Origin: Flavobacterium sp. Root901
Lineage (GTDB): Bacteria; Bacteroidota; Bacteroidia; Flavobacteriales; Flavobacteriaceae
DNA: 64,000 nt
Reading direction: 5' to 3'
NCBI RefSeq assembly: GCF_001429765.1
Contig: NZ_LMJB01000007.1
Coordinates: 184,780-248,779, forward strand
Notes under the pieces: generated by a model
What the model was told of the DNA's origin: nothing
What the model saw: only the letters and a program-made list of their open reading frames with translations
The model's database searches: none
Position numbers and translations under genes: made by a program
Part shown: positions 31,735 through 40,694 of the stretch, one piece after another
Layout of the letters: each line of letters starts with the position of its first letter
How positions within the stretch are numbered: position 1 is the stretch's first letter

Positions 31735-34254
31735 CTACTTTTTCTCTTCGACGTTCACTTTGTTTAAGAAAATCCACGTTTCGTCTGGTTTTGTGCCTTC
31801 GATTCCGGATTGGTATTTTTTCATTAAAGCGTTCCAGTCGTCTACACGCGGATTATTTTGTGTTGTTTTTGGATTTAGTTTATCCAGATTTTCACCTTTC
31901 GGAATACTGATTACCAGGATCAATTGTCTTTCGTTTTTAAAGACTTGCAATTGCTGGAAATCGGCATTACAGAAACCTTTGGCAACTTCCGGCCATTTTT
32001 CGAATTGTGTTTTGTGATACTCTATATATTCTTTCTGCAATTTTTCATCCGCAGGAAGATTCGCTGTCAGCACAATATTTTCCCAGTCTGATGCCGGTTT
32101 TGAATCTTTACATCTTTCGAAATTTTGGAAATCGTAAACCAGATCTTCATAGATTTTTATTTGTAAATAAGGAAAAGCGCCTGCTAGTTTTCGTTTCGTT
32201 CTTTCCGGCTGATTCATTTTTCCGTAAATCACCAGATGATTTTTCCATTGGTACAATTCCTGACCTACGATTCTGAAACCTGTTAAAGTCGATTTGATTC
32301 TTTCGATATCAAAATCATTTCCGATTAATTCAATCGCATACGGTTTTGGCATTTCCTGCAATCCCCATTTTTCGTCAATTACAACTTCTTTTTCCAAATC
32401 TTTGTAAGGCGCTCTGATTCCCGCATTCTCTTTAATTTTCGTGCTTACGTACGGATCATTGTTTTCCCAGATATTTCCTTTTGGACCGTTATGGTTTTTC
32501 AGGATTTTCTTTTCGGCAATCCAGTTGTTTTTGATCGTAAAACCTTCAGAACCTTCATCGGTATACAAATACAGCCATAAAAACGGATCGTGCGCATAAG
32601 GACTATTGTAAACTTTGTCAATATAATTTTCTTCAATTTGGCTGTTTGGCTGAGCCGAAAGCGTGTAAATTCCCGCTACATCATGAAGATGTTTGGCATA
32701 ATGATGAATTTTATTCGCCAGAATTTTATTGTTCTGCATCACGTTTGGCGTGTGCGTCCAGCCCCATCCCATCGAAATTCCAGAATACGAAACGTCTGAA
32801 ATCTCATTGTGTTCAATCGTAATATTTCGAACAAAACCTGCAGCAATTCCCAAAGTTCCCCAATCTTCGTTGGTTACGTTTGTAATCATATTATCGGCAA
32901 TCACTTCGTCCGAACACATTTCTCTTTCATCTTTTATGAACAAAGGCAAATGTGCTTCAAAAGGTTCTTCAGAGAAAATCCCAACATTTATGGCACTTCC
33001 GCCAATATCTTTGAATAAATTTCCTTTTACGGTATTGTGATTCGTTCCTTTATTTAAATCCAAACCAGTTGAAGACAAATGCTCAAAACGACACGATTCA
33101 AACTGAATGTAATTTGAATAATTTATTTCAACCGCAGCACGAGGTCTTCCTACCCAAGCCTGATTTTCTAAATTCGCCTGATTTGGTGTTCCCGGTTCTT
33201 TTAGTTTATAAGCATCCAAAAGATACAATCCCGCCTGCAAAGGCACGTGTCCTTGTTGTGAAGGACGAAGCCAGTTGCTGTATTGAAAAGAAATGCCGCC
33301 AAAATTAAAATGATGAACAGGCGAATCAATTGTTCCTTTTATTTCTACCAGATTTTCCAAAACCGGCGCAATAACTTTTACTGAATTAATGTCTTCTCCT
33401 TCTCTCGGAATATAATAGATTTTAGCATTTTTTTTGTCTAAATACCATTCTCCAGGATCGTTTAAAAGTGAAAAAGCATTGTTTAAGAAGTAAGCCGAAT
33501 TTCCGTTATTTTTAGAAATCCACGGAGCCGGCCAAGGATGCTCACTTTGAATACGACTTTCCGGCTGTTCAAAAGAAAGCTTGGCGCTGTCTTTAACAAT
33601 TTCAATATTTTTGATTCGAAGATTAGCCGTAGACCACCATTGCACGATAAACATTTCCATTCCGGGCTCAAACTTAACCGATTTATCTTTAAACGGAATC
33701 CAGCATGTTTCGCCCTGATGATCCCACGATAAAATACGTTCCATTGTAGTTCCGGCTGTGTTTTTGGCACGAACAGCTTTTTTTCCGTTTACCCAAAGTT
33801 GTCTGTAATCAATCAGACTTCCTGCTTTTTTTGGAGCATCGGCAACCCAGACAGTACCTTTTTTAAGTCCGTTTATTACGGTTGTAGATTTTGTCCAGTT
33901 TTTAATTTCGACACCACCGCTTATGATTGGTTTTGCATTCGCATCGGCAATAATCGTCGTCGGGCTTTCTGGAGTTCCGGAATCTTCTGGTCTCACAAAT
34001 AATGGTTCGTTTAAATAATATGTTCCGTCCATTACGACAATTCGAATACCATCTTTTACAGACCCATCTTTTAGTCGGCGTAATTCTCTGGCTTTTCGAA
34101 TTGCCATATGAATCGTTGCCAGCGGACTTTCTTTTGTACCTGAATTTTTATCATTGCCTTTCGGGGAAACCCAAATTTCAGCCGCATTTATAGAAAACGA
34201 AGTGCAGACTAAGAGAAAAACGATTAATATTTTGGTAAAAGTATTCAGGAGCAT
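31735..34254 (-). CDS. Secreted GH141-like beta-helix protein fused to an L-rhamnose mutarotase-like domain
   Basis: Two functions in one exported chain. Residues 1-24 are a signal peptide (FSINAAE). About 25-660 form a right-handed beta-helix of the GH141/polysaccharide-lyase type: IWVSPKGNDKNSGTKESP start, repeated N-x-I turns, SGISMGWGWTHTP. GH141 includes an alpha-L-fucosidase active on rhamnogalacturonan-II. About 675-735 resembles a ferredoxin-like half (LYQWKNHLVIYGKMNQPERT). About 736-835 matches the RhaM/DUF718 mutarotase: EYIEYHKTQFEKWPEV with Tyr746 and His747, then WNALMKKYQSGIEG and ETWIFLNKV. Mutarotases of this type are normally cytoplasmic, about 105-aa proteins. The reading frame is continuous, so this is a real fusion. 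Confidence 0.78.
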   Translation of the reverse strand: MLLNTFTKILIVFLLVCTSFSINAAEIWVSPKGNDKNSGTKESPLATIHMAIRKARELRRLKDGSVKDGIRIVVMDGTYYLNEPLFVRPEDSGTPESPTTIIADANAKPIISGGVEIKNWTKSTTVINGLKKGTVWVADAPKKAGSLIDYRQLWVNGKKAVRAKNTAGTTMERILSWDHQGETCWIPFKDKSVKFEPGMEMFIVQWWSTANLRIKNIEIVKDSAKLSFEQPESRIQSEHPWPAPWISKNNGNSAYFLNNAFSLLNDPGEWYLDKKNAKIYYIPREGEDINSVKVIAPVLENLVEIKGTIDSPVHHFNFGGISFQYSNWLRPSQQGHVPLQAGLYLLDAYKLKEPGTPNQANLENQAWVGRPRAAVEINYSNYIQFESCRFEHLSSTGLDLNKGTNHNTVKGNLFKDIGGSAINVGIFSEEPFEAHLPLFIKDEREMCSDEVIADNMITNVTNEDWGTLGIAAGFVRNITIEHNEISDVSYSGISMGWGWTHTPNVMQNNKILANKIHHYAKHLHDVAGIYTLSAQPNSQIEENYIDKVYNSPYAHDPFLWLYLYTDEGSEGFTIKNNWIAEKKILKNHNGPKGNIWENNDPYVSTKIKENAGIRAPYKDLEKEVVIDEKWGLQEMPKPYAIELIGNDFDIERIKSTLTGFRIVGQELYQWKNHLVIYGKMNQPERTKRKLAGAFPYLQIKIYEDLVYDFQNFERCKDSKPASDWENIVLTANLPADEKLQKEYIEYHKTQFEKWPEVAKGFCNADFQQLQVFKNERQLILVISIPKGENLDKLNPKTTQNNPRVDDWNALMKKYQSGIEGTKPDETWIFLNKVNVEEKK

Positions 34255-34423
34255 TACTTAGGTTTTTGATTATTTTCTTGGAATAAAATTATAAAGCATT
34301 TAATTTAAATGGCAGTATTTTTGCAAATAAATGTATTTTTAACACTTTAGTCAAATAATTGGGACAATTTAAAGGAATATAAAATTATAGGCATCCTGTA
34401 CCCTCCTGTCTGAGTTTTTTTTC

Positions 34424-34612
34424 GCCACGAATTACACAAATTGCACTAATTTATTTTGCCACAGATTAAAGGATTTTCACATATTTTATTGCCTACATAT
34501 TTTTTTAAAAAGTAAATTTCAATATTTCATTAAGATAAAAATTAGTGCAATTCGTGTAATTCGTGGCAAACATTTTAGAAAAAAAATCATTTTAATCTCT
34601 TTAATCCGTGGC
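34424..34612. repeat. Family D interleaved palindrome, copy D2
   Basis: The arms GCCACGAATTACACAAATTG ... CAATTCGTGTAATTCGTGGC and GCCACAGATTAAAGG ... CTCTTTAATCCGTGGC are interleaved rather than nested as in D1. It lies in the 496-bp gap 34255-34750 between divergent genes; the rest of the gap is AT-rich leader and the promoter/operator listed next. Confidence 0.85.
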
Positions 34613-34635
34613 AAAACAATTTTAATCCAATGAAA

Positions 34636-34680
34636 TTTCTTTTATAAACTTTTTTTAATAGATTTGTGTAATCGATTACA
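34636..34680 (+). promoter_or_regulatory. Promoter with LacI-type operator for the GH28-PL10 operon
   Basis: TTTC at 34636-34639, exactly 19 nt, then TAGATTTG at 34659-34666 (perfect TAnnTTTG). TGTAATCGATTACA, a perfect 14-bp palindrome, directly follows at 34667-34680 and would cover the transcription start. A central CG in a 14-bp palindrome is typical of LacI-family operators. A 13-of-14 copy lies at 42589-42602. Confidence 0.65.
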
Positions 34681-34750
34681 ATTACATTTTCTTATTTATG
34701 TTGGATATTAATTTCGGCATCAATAAAAAAATCAATATAAAACTACTAAC

Positions 34751-36433
34751 ATGAAAACCAAACCACTTCTTCACTTCATTCTGGCTTTAACATTTTTGCT
34801 GGCAGGTTGTTCTACTCTTACTGCTCAAAATTTAGATTCTTACGATACTTATAAAGGTATTGAATTTAAAATGCCAAAAGTCAACGAACCTGTCATTCCG
34901 AATAATAGTGTGAATATTAAAGATTTTGGTGCGGTAAACGGCGGAGATGTTTTGAATACCAAAGCTTTTGCAGATGCAATTGATGCTGTTTCTAAAAAAG
35001 GCGGTGGAAAAGTCATTATTCCTCCCGGAATCTGGCTGACAGGTCCAATTATTCTAAAAAGTAATATTGAGCTGCATGCCCAAACTGGTGCTTTGATTAA
35101 ATTTTCTACAGATAAAACTTTATATCCAATTATTGAAACCAGTTTTGAAGGTTTAAATACCTGGCGCTGTATTTCTCCCATTTATGGAAAAAATTTAGAA
35201 AACGTAGCTTTTACCGGAAACGGCGTTTGGGATGGTTCCGGTGAAGCCTGGAGGCAGGTTAAAAAAAGTAAATTAACCGATGAGCAATGGAAAAAGTTTG
35301 TGGCTTCAGGAGGTGTTTTAAATGAGAAAAAAGACAGCTGGTATCCGTCTGAGCAATATTTGAAAGGTGCGAAAGGTGCCGATCAGAACATTCGTCATGA
35401 CTTAAAAACAAAGGAAGATTTTGAGGCGATTCACGATTTTCTGCGTCCGGTTTTAGTGAGTATCCAAAATAGTAAAAGAGTACTTTTTGATGGGCCGGTT
35501 TTTCAGAATTCACCGGCCTGGAACATTCATCCTTTACTAATTGAAGATTTAATCATTCGAAATATAACCGTTCGCAATCCGTGGTTTTCTCAAAATGGTG
35601 ACGGATTGGACGTGGAATCCTGTAAAAATGTTATCATTGAAAATTCCAGTTTTGATGTTGGTGATGATGCTATTTGTATTAAATCCGGAAAAGACAAAGA
35701 TGGCCGTGACAGAGGTGCTGCCTGCGAAAATATTATTGTGAAAAACAATATCGTGTATCATGGTCATGGGGGTGTAACAGTTGGAAGCGAAATGTCGGGC
35801 GGTGTAAAAAACCTACATGTTTCAAACTGTACTTTTATGGGAACCGATGTTGGTCTTCGTTTCAAAAGTACACGCGGTCGCGGCGGTATCGTAGAAAATA
35901 TCTTTATCTCAGATGTTTATATGACTGATATTCCGTCTCAGGCGATTTCTTTTGATTTGTATTATGGAGGAAAATCGATCGCTGAAACGCTGGCGGAAGG
36001 CGGTAATACTGTAAGCACAAAATTAGTTCCGGTAAACGAAGAAACACCTCAGTTTAAAAATATTTCAATCAAAAATATTACGATTAAAGGGGCGCAGCAG
36101 GCGGTATTTTTACAAGGTCTCCCGGAGATGAATCTGGAAAATATTGAGATTTTAAATTTAACTGCAAAATCACAAAAAGGCTTTTCTATAATCGATGCTG
36201 ACGGAATTAAAATCAGCAATGCCAAATTGGATATTCAAGCTAAAAATGCTTTTGAAATTTATAATACTAAAAATCTTTCTTTAAAAAATATTGAATTTAA
36301 TCCTGCTTCAACAAACATTATTACAATTAATGGTGCAGTGAGTAAAAGTATTGATTTGAGTGGTTCATCTATTAATTTTTCGAAAACAACAGTTATCGGA
36401 AATGATGTTCAAAAAGGTGTTGTAAAATTTTAA
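34751..36433 (+). CDS. GH28 polygalacturonase, lipoprotein
   Basis: Predicted envelope-anchored enzyme hydrolysing galacturonan. Residues 1-20 form a lipoprotein signal (LALTFLLAGC, Cys20). All GH28 active-site motifs are visible: NGDGLD (282-287, in place of NTDGxD), GDDAICIKSG with Asp305-Asp306, GHG with His339, and RFKS (370-373, in place of RIK). Residues 170-230 contain an insertion with many charged residues, common in exo-acting Bacteroidetes enzymes. 560 aa. 12 bp upstream of PL10 on the same strand, so they form an operon. Confidence 0.93.
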   Translation: MKTKPLLHFILALTFLLAGCSTLTAQNLDSYDTYKGIEFKMPKVNEPVIPNNSVNIKDFGAVNGGDVLNTKAFADAIDAVSKKGGGKVIIPPGIWLTGPIILKSNIELHAQTGALIKFSTDKTLYPIIETSFEGLNTWRCISPIYGKNLENVAFTGNGVWDGSGEAWRQVKKSKLTDEQWKKFVASGGVLNEKKDSWYPSEQYLKGAKGADQNIRHDLKTKEDFEAIHDFLRPVLVSIQNSKRVLFDGPVFQNSPAWNIHPLLIEDLIIRNITVRNPWFSQNGDGLDVESCKNVIIENSSFDVGDDAICIKSGKDKDGRDRGAACENIIVKNNIVYHGHGGVTVGSEMSGGVKNLHVSNCTFMGTDVGLRFKSTRGRGGIVENIFISDVYMTDIPSQAISFDLYYGGKSIAETLAEGGNTVSTKLVPVNEETPQFKNISIKNITIKGAQQAVFLQGLPEMNLENIEILNLTAKSQKGFSIIDADGIKISNAKLDIQAKNAFEIYNTKNLSLKNIEFNPASTNIITINGAVSKSIDLSGSSINFSKTTVIGNDVQKGVVKF

Positions 36434-36445
36434 TCGCAATCTTAA

Positions 36446-37636
36446 ATGAAATTTATAAATAGTTCAAAAGCCGTTGTTCTAAGTCTTTGTGTTCTTTCAT
36501 TGCTTCATATAAATGCACAAAATGCCAAAGAAGAAAAATCCATAATCAGTACAAAACCTTTTACAGACGGCACTAATCATTGGTATCACATTAAAGATGC
36601 GTCTAATATAGTAAATCCCGCTCCTGACCAGCCGCAATATGCTGAAAACGAGTATGCCAAAATCGCCGATAATATCTTGCTATTTCAGCGTAATAATGGC
36701 GGATGGCCAAAGAATTACGACATGAAAGCCATTCTTACACCGGCACAAATTGATACCGTTATAAAAACGAAATCTATTCTGCATACAACTTTTGACAATG
36801 AAACGACCTATACTCATGTTCATTATCTGGCACAGGTTTATACTTTAACGAAAGAAACCAAATATATGGAAGGTGTTTTAAAAGGAATTGATTTTATTTT
36901 GGAAGCACAGTATGACAATGGAGGCTGGCCACAATATTTTCCGTTGGAGAAAGGTTACAGCCGGCATATTACTTTTAATGACGGAGCTTATATGGGAATT
37001 ATGAATTTGTTGAAGAAAATAGTCAACAATGATGCTGATTATGTTTTTATCGATCAAAAAACAAGAGAAAAAGTAACGGCATCTTACCAAAAAGGAATTG
37101 ACTGTATTTTAAAAATGCAGATTGTCGATAATGGAAAACTGACTGCATGGTGCCAGCAGCACGATGAAATAACATTACTGCCTGCGTGGGCACGTAAATT
37201 TGAACCGCCAAGTATTTGTAATGCCGAAAGTGTAGATGTTGTTTTGTTTTTGATGGCAATTGATAATCCGGATCAAAAGATTATCAATTCGGTGCAAAGT
37301 GCCGTAAAATGGTTTCAGGATTCTAAAATCTACAATACAAGAGTTGAAAGTTTTAAAGCTCCGGAAATGGAATCGAAATATAAAAAAATCACCAATGATG
37401 TACGTGTCGTAACCGATACAACAGCGCCTCCAATCTGGACTCGTTATTATGAACTGAAAACGCATAAACCACTCTTTAGCGATCGTGACAGCCAATTATT
37501 ATATTCTTTGGCAGAAGTAAGCAGAGAAAGACGAAGCGGTTATGCATGGTATACTGATAAACCCGAAAAAGCTTTGAAAAAATATCCGGCATGGCAGAAG
37601 AAATGGGCGCCTGATGCGGATGTTTTGAAACAGTAA
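36446..37636 (+). CDS. PL10 pectate lyase
   Basis: Exported pectate lyase with an (alpha/alpha) toroid fold. Residues 1-24 are a signal peptide (LLHINAQ). Family stretches: NNGGWPKNYDM (83-93), TTFDNETTYTHVHYLAQVY, YDNGGWPQYFP, HITFNDGAYMGIMNLL, and the catalytic-cleft region TTAPPIWTRYYEL followed by FSDRDSQLLYSLAEVSRERRSGYAWY. About 396 aa is a single catalytic module. It probably acts on oligogalacturonides together with the upstream polygalacturonase. Confidence 0.92.
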   Translation: MKFINSSKAVVLSLCVLSLLHINAQNAKEEKSIISTKPFTDGTNHWYHIKDASNIVNPAPDQPQYAENEYAKIADNILLFQRNNGGWPKNYDMKAILTPAQIDTVIKTKSILHTTFDNETTYTHVHYLAQVYTLTKETKYMEGVLKGIDFILEAQYDNGGWPQYFPLEKGYSRHITFNDGAYMGIMNLLKKIVNNDADYVFIDQKTREKVTASYQKGIDCILKMQIVDNGKLTAWCQQHDEITLLPAWARKFEPPSICNAESVDVVLFLMAIDNPDQKIINSVQSAVKWFQDSKIYNTRVESFKAPEMESKYKKITNDVRVVTDTTAPPIWTRYYELKTHKPLFSDRDSQLLYSLAEVSRERRSGYAWYTDKPEKALKKYPAWQKKWAPDADVLKQ

Positions 37637-37641
37637 TATTT

Positions 37642-37702
37642 AGCCACAGATTAAAAGGATTTCACAGATTTTTAATCATTTTAATCCTTTTAATCTGTGG
37701 CT
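37642..37702. repeat. Family D palindrome, copy D3 (20-bp perfect arms), possible terminator
   Basis: AGCCACAGATTAAAAGGATT pairs exactly with AATCCTTTTAATCTGTGGCT around a 21-nt loop. It sits between convergent genes (PL10 and the lactonase), 5 bp past the PL10 stop, so it may act as a bidirectional terminator even though no long T-run follows. Confidence 0.85.
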
Positions 37703-37708
37703 GAAAAA

Positions 37709-38545
37709 TTATCTGTTCAATTTATAAAACTCATTAGCATTCTCATACCAAATTTTATTTTGATCTTCAACTGAATATTTAGAAATATAATTTTCTAAAG
37801 TTTTTACAACTTCATTATAATCCGAAGCTATATTGAGAACCGGCCAGTCTGATCCGTACATGATTTTATCAGCTGAAAAGTTCTCGAAAATAACATCCAG
37901 ATACGGTTTTAAATCTTCTGGTTTCCAGTTTTTCCAGTTGGCTTCTGTGACCATTCCTGATACTTTACACCATACATTATTGTATTTTGCAATTTCTTCA
38001 ATGCCTTTTTTCCACAAATCAATTTCTCCAGATTTAATATCCGGTTTTGCAATATGATCTATGACAAAATTCTGTTCCGGAAAATCTTTTACCAAACTGA
38101 TTGCAGCCGGCAGCTGACGGTGGAAAATTAAAATATCATAAGTAAAATCAAATTTTTTTAAAGCCTTTATTCCGTTACGAAATGCTGCACCAAACATAAA
38201 ATCATCGACTTCGCCCTGAACTACATGACGAAAACCTTTTAATTTTTTATAAGAAGAAAAATGACGTAAACGTTCTTCAATATTTTCATTTTGAAGATCA
38301 GCCCATCCCACGATTCCTTTTATAAAATCATTTTTTGAAGCCAGATCCAGCAAAAAGTTCGTTTCTTCTTCAGACTGACTAGCCTGTACAGCAACACAGC
38401 CTTCAAATTGATTTTCTTTTAATAATGGAAGAAGATCTTCAGGCAGAAAATCTTTTTGAATTACCGCCATACTTTCATCAATCCAGCTGTCTCTAACAGG
38501 ATCAAATTTCCAGAAATGCTGATGAGAATCTATTCGACTGCCCAT
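37709..38545 (-). CDS. Amidohydrolase-family sugar lactonase (L-fucono/L-rhamnono-lactonase type)
   Basis: Cytoplasmic TIM-barrel hydrolase predicted to open an aldonolactone to the aldonate. Family marks: the N-terminal RIDSHQHFWKFD with metal ligands His8 and His10, FRHVVQGE, FVIDHIAKPD, WCKVSGM and MYGSDWPVLN (C-terminal Asp ligand). 278 aa, matching L-fuconolactonase-type proteins. It is 6 bp from an SDR upstream on the same strand. L-fucose versus L-rhamnose cannot be decided from sequence. Confidence 0.85.
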   Translation of the reverse strand: MGSRIDSHQHFWKFDPVRDSWIDESMAVIQKDFLPEDLLPLLKENQFEGCVAVQASQSEEETNFLLDLASKNDFIKGIVGWADLQNENIEERLRHFSSYKKLKGFRHVVQGEVDDFMFGAAFRNGIKALKKFDFTYDILIFHRQLPAAISLVKDFPEQNFVIDHIAKPDIKSGEIDLWKKGIEEIAKYNNVWCKVSGMVTEANWKNWKPEDLKPYLDVIFENFSADKIMYGSDWPVLNIASDYNEVVKTLENYISKYSVEDQNKIWYENANEFYKLNR

Positions 38546-38551
38546 ACTTTT

Positions 38552-39349
38552 TTAGTTTACATCGCTGATTAATGCACGATCTAAATGCACATAACCACCG
38601 TCAACAAAAACAAATTGTCCTGTAGTGTGCGATGATTTTTCTGAAATGATAAAAAGTGCTGTGTCTGCAATTTCTTCTGTTTTAGTCATTCGGCTTTCAA
38701 ACGGAATACTTTTGTTGATTTTCTTTAAAACAGTTTCGCCGTCTGCCAGTGTTTTAATCCAGTCTTCGTATGCAGGTGTATAACTTTCAGCAATAATGAT
38801 GGCATTCGAGCGAATTCCAAACTGAATTAAATCGACTGCCCATTCTCTCGTAAGTCCTAAAACGCCTCCTTTTGCAGCAGCGTAACCAGAAGTTCCGCCC
38901 TGACCTGTTAAAGCCACTTTTGAACCGATATTCAAAATATTTCCTTTTGATTCTTTTAAATACGGAAGTGCATATTTTACCAATAGAAAATAACTTACTA
39001 CATTCAGTTTTAAAGAATCCATAAACTCTTCGTAAGTTGCATCTAAACCTGCACCGTCATTAACTCCTACATTATTAATAACTGCATCGATTCTTCCGTA
39101 TTTTGCTGCAATGGTTTTAACCGCATTTTCGATTTCTACCGGATCAGTTACGTCTGTCTGAACGAATAAAGAATCAATTCCCTTTTTCTGCAGATTTTCC
39201 GCGTAAGCGAAACCTCTTGCATTTCTGTCAACCAAAACCGGAATAGCGCCTTCATCTGCCAAACGGTTAATGATTGTCTCGCCAATACTGCCCTCTTTAC
39301 CGGCCGAACCGGAAACGACAACAATTTTATTTTTTAAATTTAATTCCAT
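38552..39349 (-). CDS. SDR oxidoreductase, candidate L-fucose/L-rhamnose dehydrogenase
   Basis: NAD(P)-binding short-chain dehydrogenase, 265 aa. The cofactor loop at 12-23 reads VSGSAGKEGSIG, an expanded variant of TGxxxGxG. NNVG is at 92-95, catalytic Ser143, Tyr156 and Lys160 (YAAAK) are present, and the C-terminus ends in the usual FVDGGY. It is next to the lactonase, so it is best read as the sugar 1-dehydrogenase that makes the lactone. Confidence 0.83.
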   Translation of the reverse strand: MELNLKNKIVVVSGSAGKEGSIGETIINRLADEGAIPVLVDRNARGFAYAENLQKKGIDSLFVQTDVTDPVEIENAVKTIAAKYGRIDAVINNVGVNDGAGLDATYEEFMDSLKLNVVSYFLLVKYALPYLKESKGNILNIGSKVALTGQGGTSGYAAAKGGVLGLTREWAVDLIQFGIRSNAIIIAESYTPAYEDWIKTLADGETVLKKINKSIPFESRMTKTEEIADTALFIISEKSSHTTGQFVFVDGGYVHLDRALISDVN

Positions 39350-39390
39350 TTCTTGTGGTTATTTAAAGTTTAATAGTAGTTAGATTTTTT

Positions 39391-39525
39391 AAACACATAG
39401 AAGCATCGTTTTTGAAAACTCATAAAAAGCGTTTCACTTGCATTAACATACATAGTTAGTGTTAAGAAACTAGTTTTTTCCTTATTCTTTTAAGCAAAAT
39501 AAAAAGTCTATGCTTCTATGTGTTT
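39391..39525. repeat. Family E palindrome, copy E2
   Basis: AAACACATAGAAGCAT at 39391-39406 pairs exactly with ATGCTTCTATGTGTTT at 39510-39525. E1 has the same layout with GATACATAG where E2 has GAAGCAT, so both arms differ in step. It shares the 313-bp gap 39350-39662 with copy A4; no gene is visible there. Confidence 0.85.
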
Positions 39526-39541
39526 ATTTTTTCCTCTCATT

Positions 39542-39642
39542 TTTGTCATCCTGACGAAGGAAGGATCTTCGCGAGAAACTCGACAAGCTAAATCAAAATC
39601 TTTGCAGAGTTACTTGCGAAGATCCTTCGTCAGGATGACAAA
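39542..39642. repeat. Family A palindromic repeat, copy A4
   Basis: TTTGTCATCCTGACGAAGGA at the left; TCCTTCGTCAGGATGACAAA at the right. The inner arms GGATCTTCGC and GCGAAGATCC pair. The left arm carries a 4-bp AAGG duplication. Arm changes relative to A3 (TTTCG to CCTGA) are mirrored on the other side. Confidence 0.88.
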
Positions 39643-39662
39643 CAGTACTTTATAATATACTC

Positions 39663-40676
39663 TTACTCAATTTCAATTAAAGCTTTGATTACATTGTTTT
39701 TAGGATCTACCAGATTCTCAAAATCAGTAATCATTTCAGAAAAACTGGTTCTGTGGGTAATGTATTTTTTCGGATCGATTTTTCCTTCTTTCAGACATTT
39801 CATTACATATTCAAAATCTTCAATAGTAGCATTTCGGCTGCTCATCAATGTTGATTCTCTTTTATGAAAATCAGGATGACTGAAACTCAATTCTCCTTTT
39901 TGAAGTCCAACCAAAACAAATCTTCCGCCATGCGAAATATAATTGAAAGCACTGTTCATCACCTTTTGGTTTCCTGTCGCATCAATTACCACATTGGCCA
40001 TATCTCCGTTGGTCAATTCAGCGAGTTTAGCCGCCACATCGTCATTTAATGGATTTATAGTTTCGTCAGCGTTTAATTCAGTTTTACAGAAGTTTAATCG
40101 GTAATCGTTGATATCCATTACGATAACTTTCGCTCCGGCAATTTTAGCAAACTGAATCAAGCCAATTCCAATTGGTCCTGCTCCCATTACCAAAACAGTA
40201 TCTGTTGGTTTAACCGCCGCTCTTCTTACACCATGTGCTGCAATGGCAAGTGGTTCAACCAAAGCCAGTTCATCATAATCTAATCCCTGCCCGTGTAATA
40301 AATATTGTTTCGGAATGGTAACATATTCAGCCATTCCACCGTCAATATGTACTCCAAAAACTTTAATATTTACACAGCAGTTGGTTAATCCGTTTCGGCA
40401 GGCCACGCATTTTCCGCAGTTGAAATACGGAATAAAAGTTACTTTATCGCCCAGTTTAAAACCTGCTGCATTTCCTTTTACATATTCTGCCGCCAGTTCG
40501 TGGCCCAGAATTCTTGGATATTCAAAATAAGGCTGTGTTCCGCCAAAAGCGTGAATATCAGTTCCGCAGATTCCAATTCTCTTGATTTTCAATAGAACTT
40601 CGCCTTCTTTTGGTTCGGGAATTTCTTTTTCTTTTAATTGAAATTCCTGTGGTTTTTCGCATACAATAAATTTCAT
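39663..40676 (-). CDS. Zinc-dependent medium-chain alcohol/sugar-acid dehydrogenase
   Basis: Cytoplasmic NAD-dependent MDR enzyme of 337 aa. Catalytic zinc ligands: Cys37 in GICGTDIH, His59-Glu60 in GHE, and Glu141 in VEPLA. Structural zinc cysteines lie at 87, 90, 93 and 100/101. The nucleotide-binding GAGPIG is near residue 165. It resembles enzymes that oxidise a sugar acid at C5 (L-galactonate or L-gulonate 5-dehydrogenase-like). It is 18 bp from the FAH gene on the same strand and so belongs to the oxidation operon. The exact substrate is unknown. Confidence 0.87.
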   Translation of the reverse strand: MKFIVCEKPQEFQLKEKEIPEPKEGEVLLKIKRIGICGTDIHAFGGTQPYFEYPRILGHELAAEYVKGNAAGFKLGDKVTFIPYFNCGKCVACRNGLTNCCVNIKVFGVHIDGGMAEYVTIPKQYLLHGQGLDYDELALVEPLAIAAHGVRRAAVKPTDTVLVMGAGPIGIGLIQFAKIAGAKVIVMDINDYRLNFCKTELNADETINPLNDDVAAKLAELTNGDMANVVIDATGNQKVMNSAFNYISHGGRFVLVGLQKGELSFSHPDFHKRESTLMSSRNATIEDFEYVMKCLKEGKIDPKKYITHRTSFSEMITDFENLVDPKNNVIKALIEIE

Positions 40677-40694
40677 CTTCAGTTTTTTTAAAAA

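Noticed and set aside
31679..32276. Overlapping plus-strand frames opposite the GH141-like gene
   Set aside because: Phe/Leu-rich antisense shadows of a strong coding frame.
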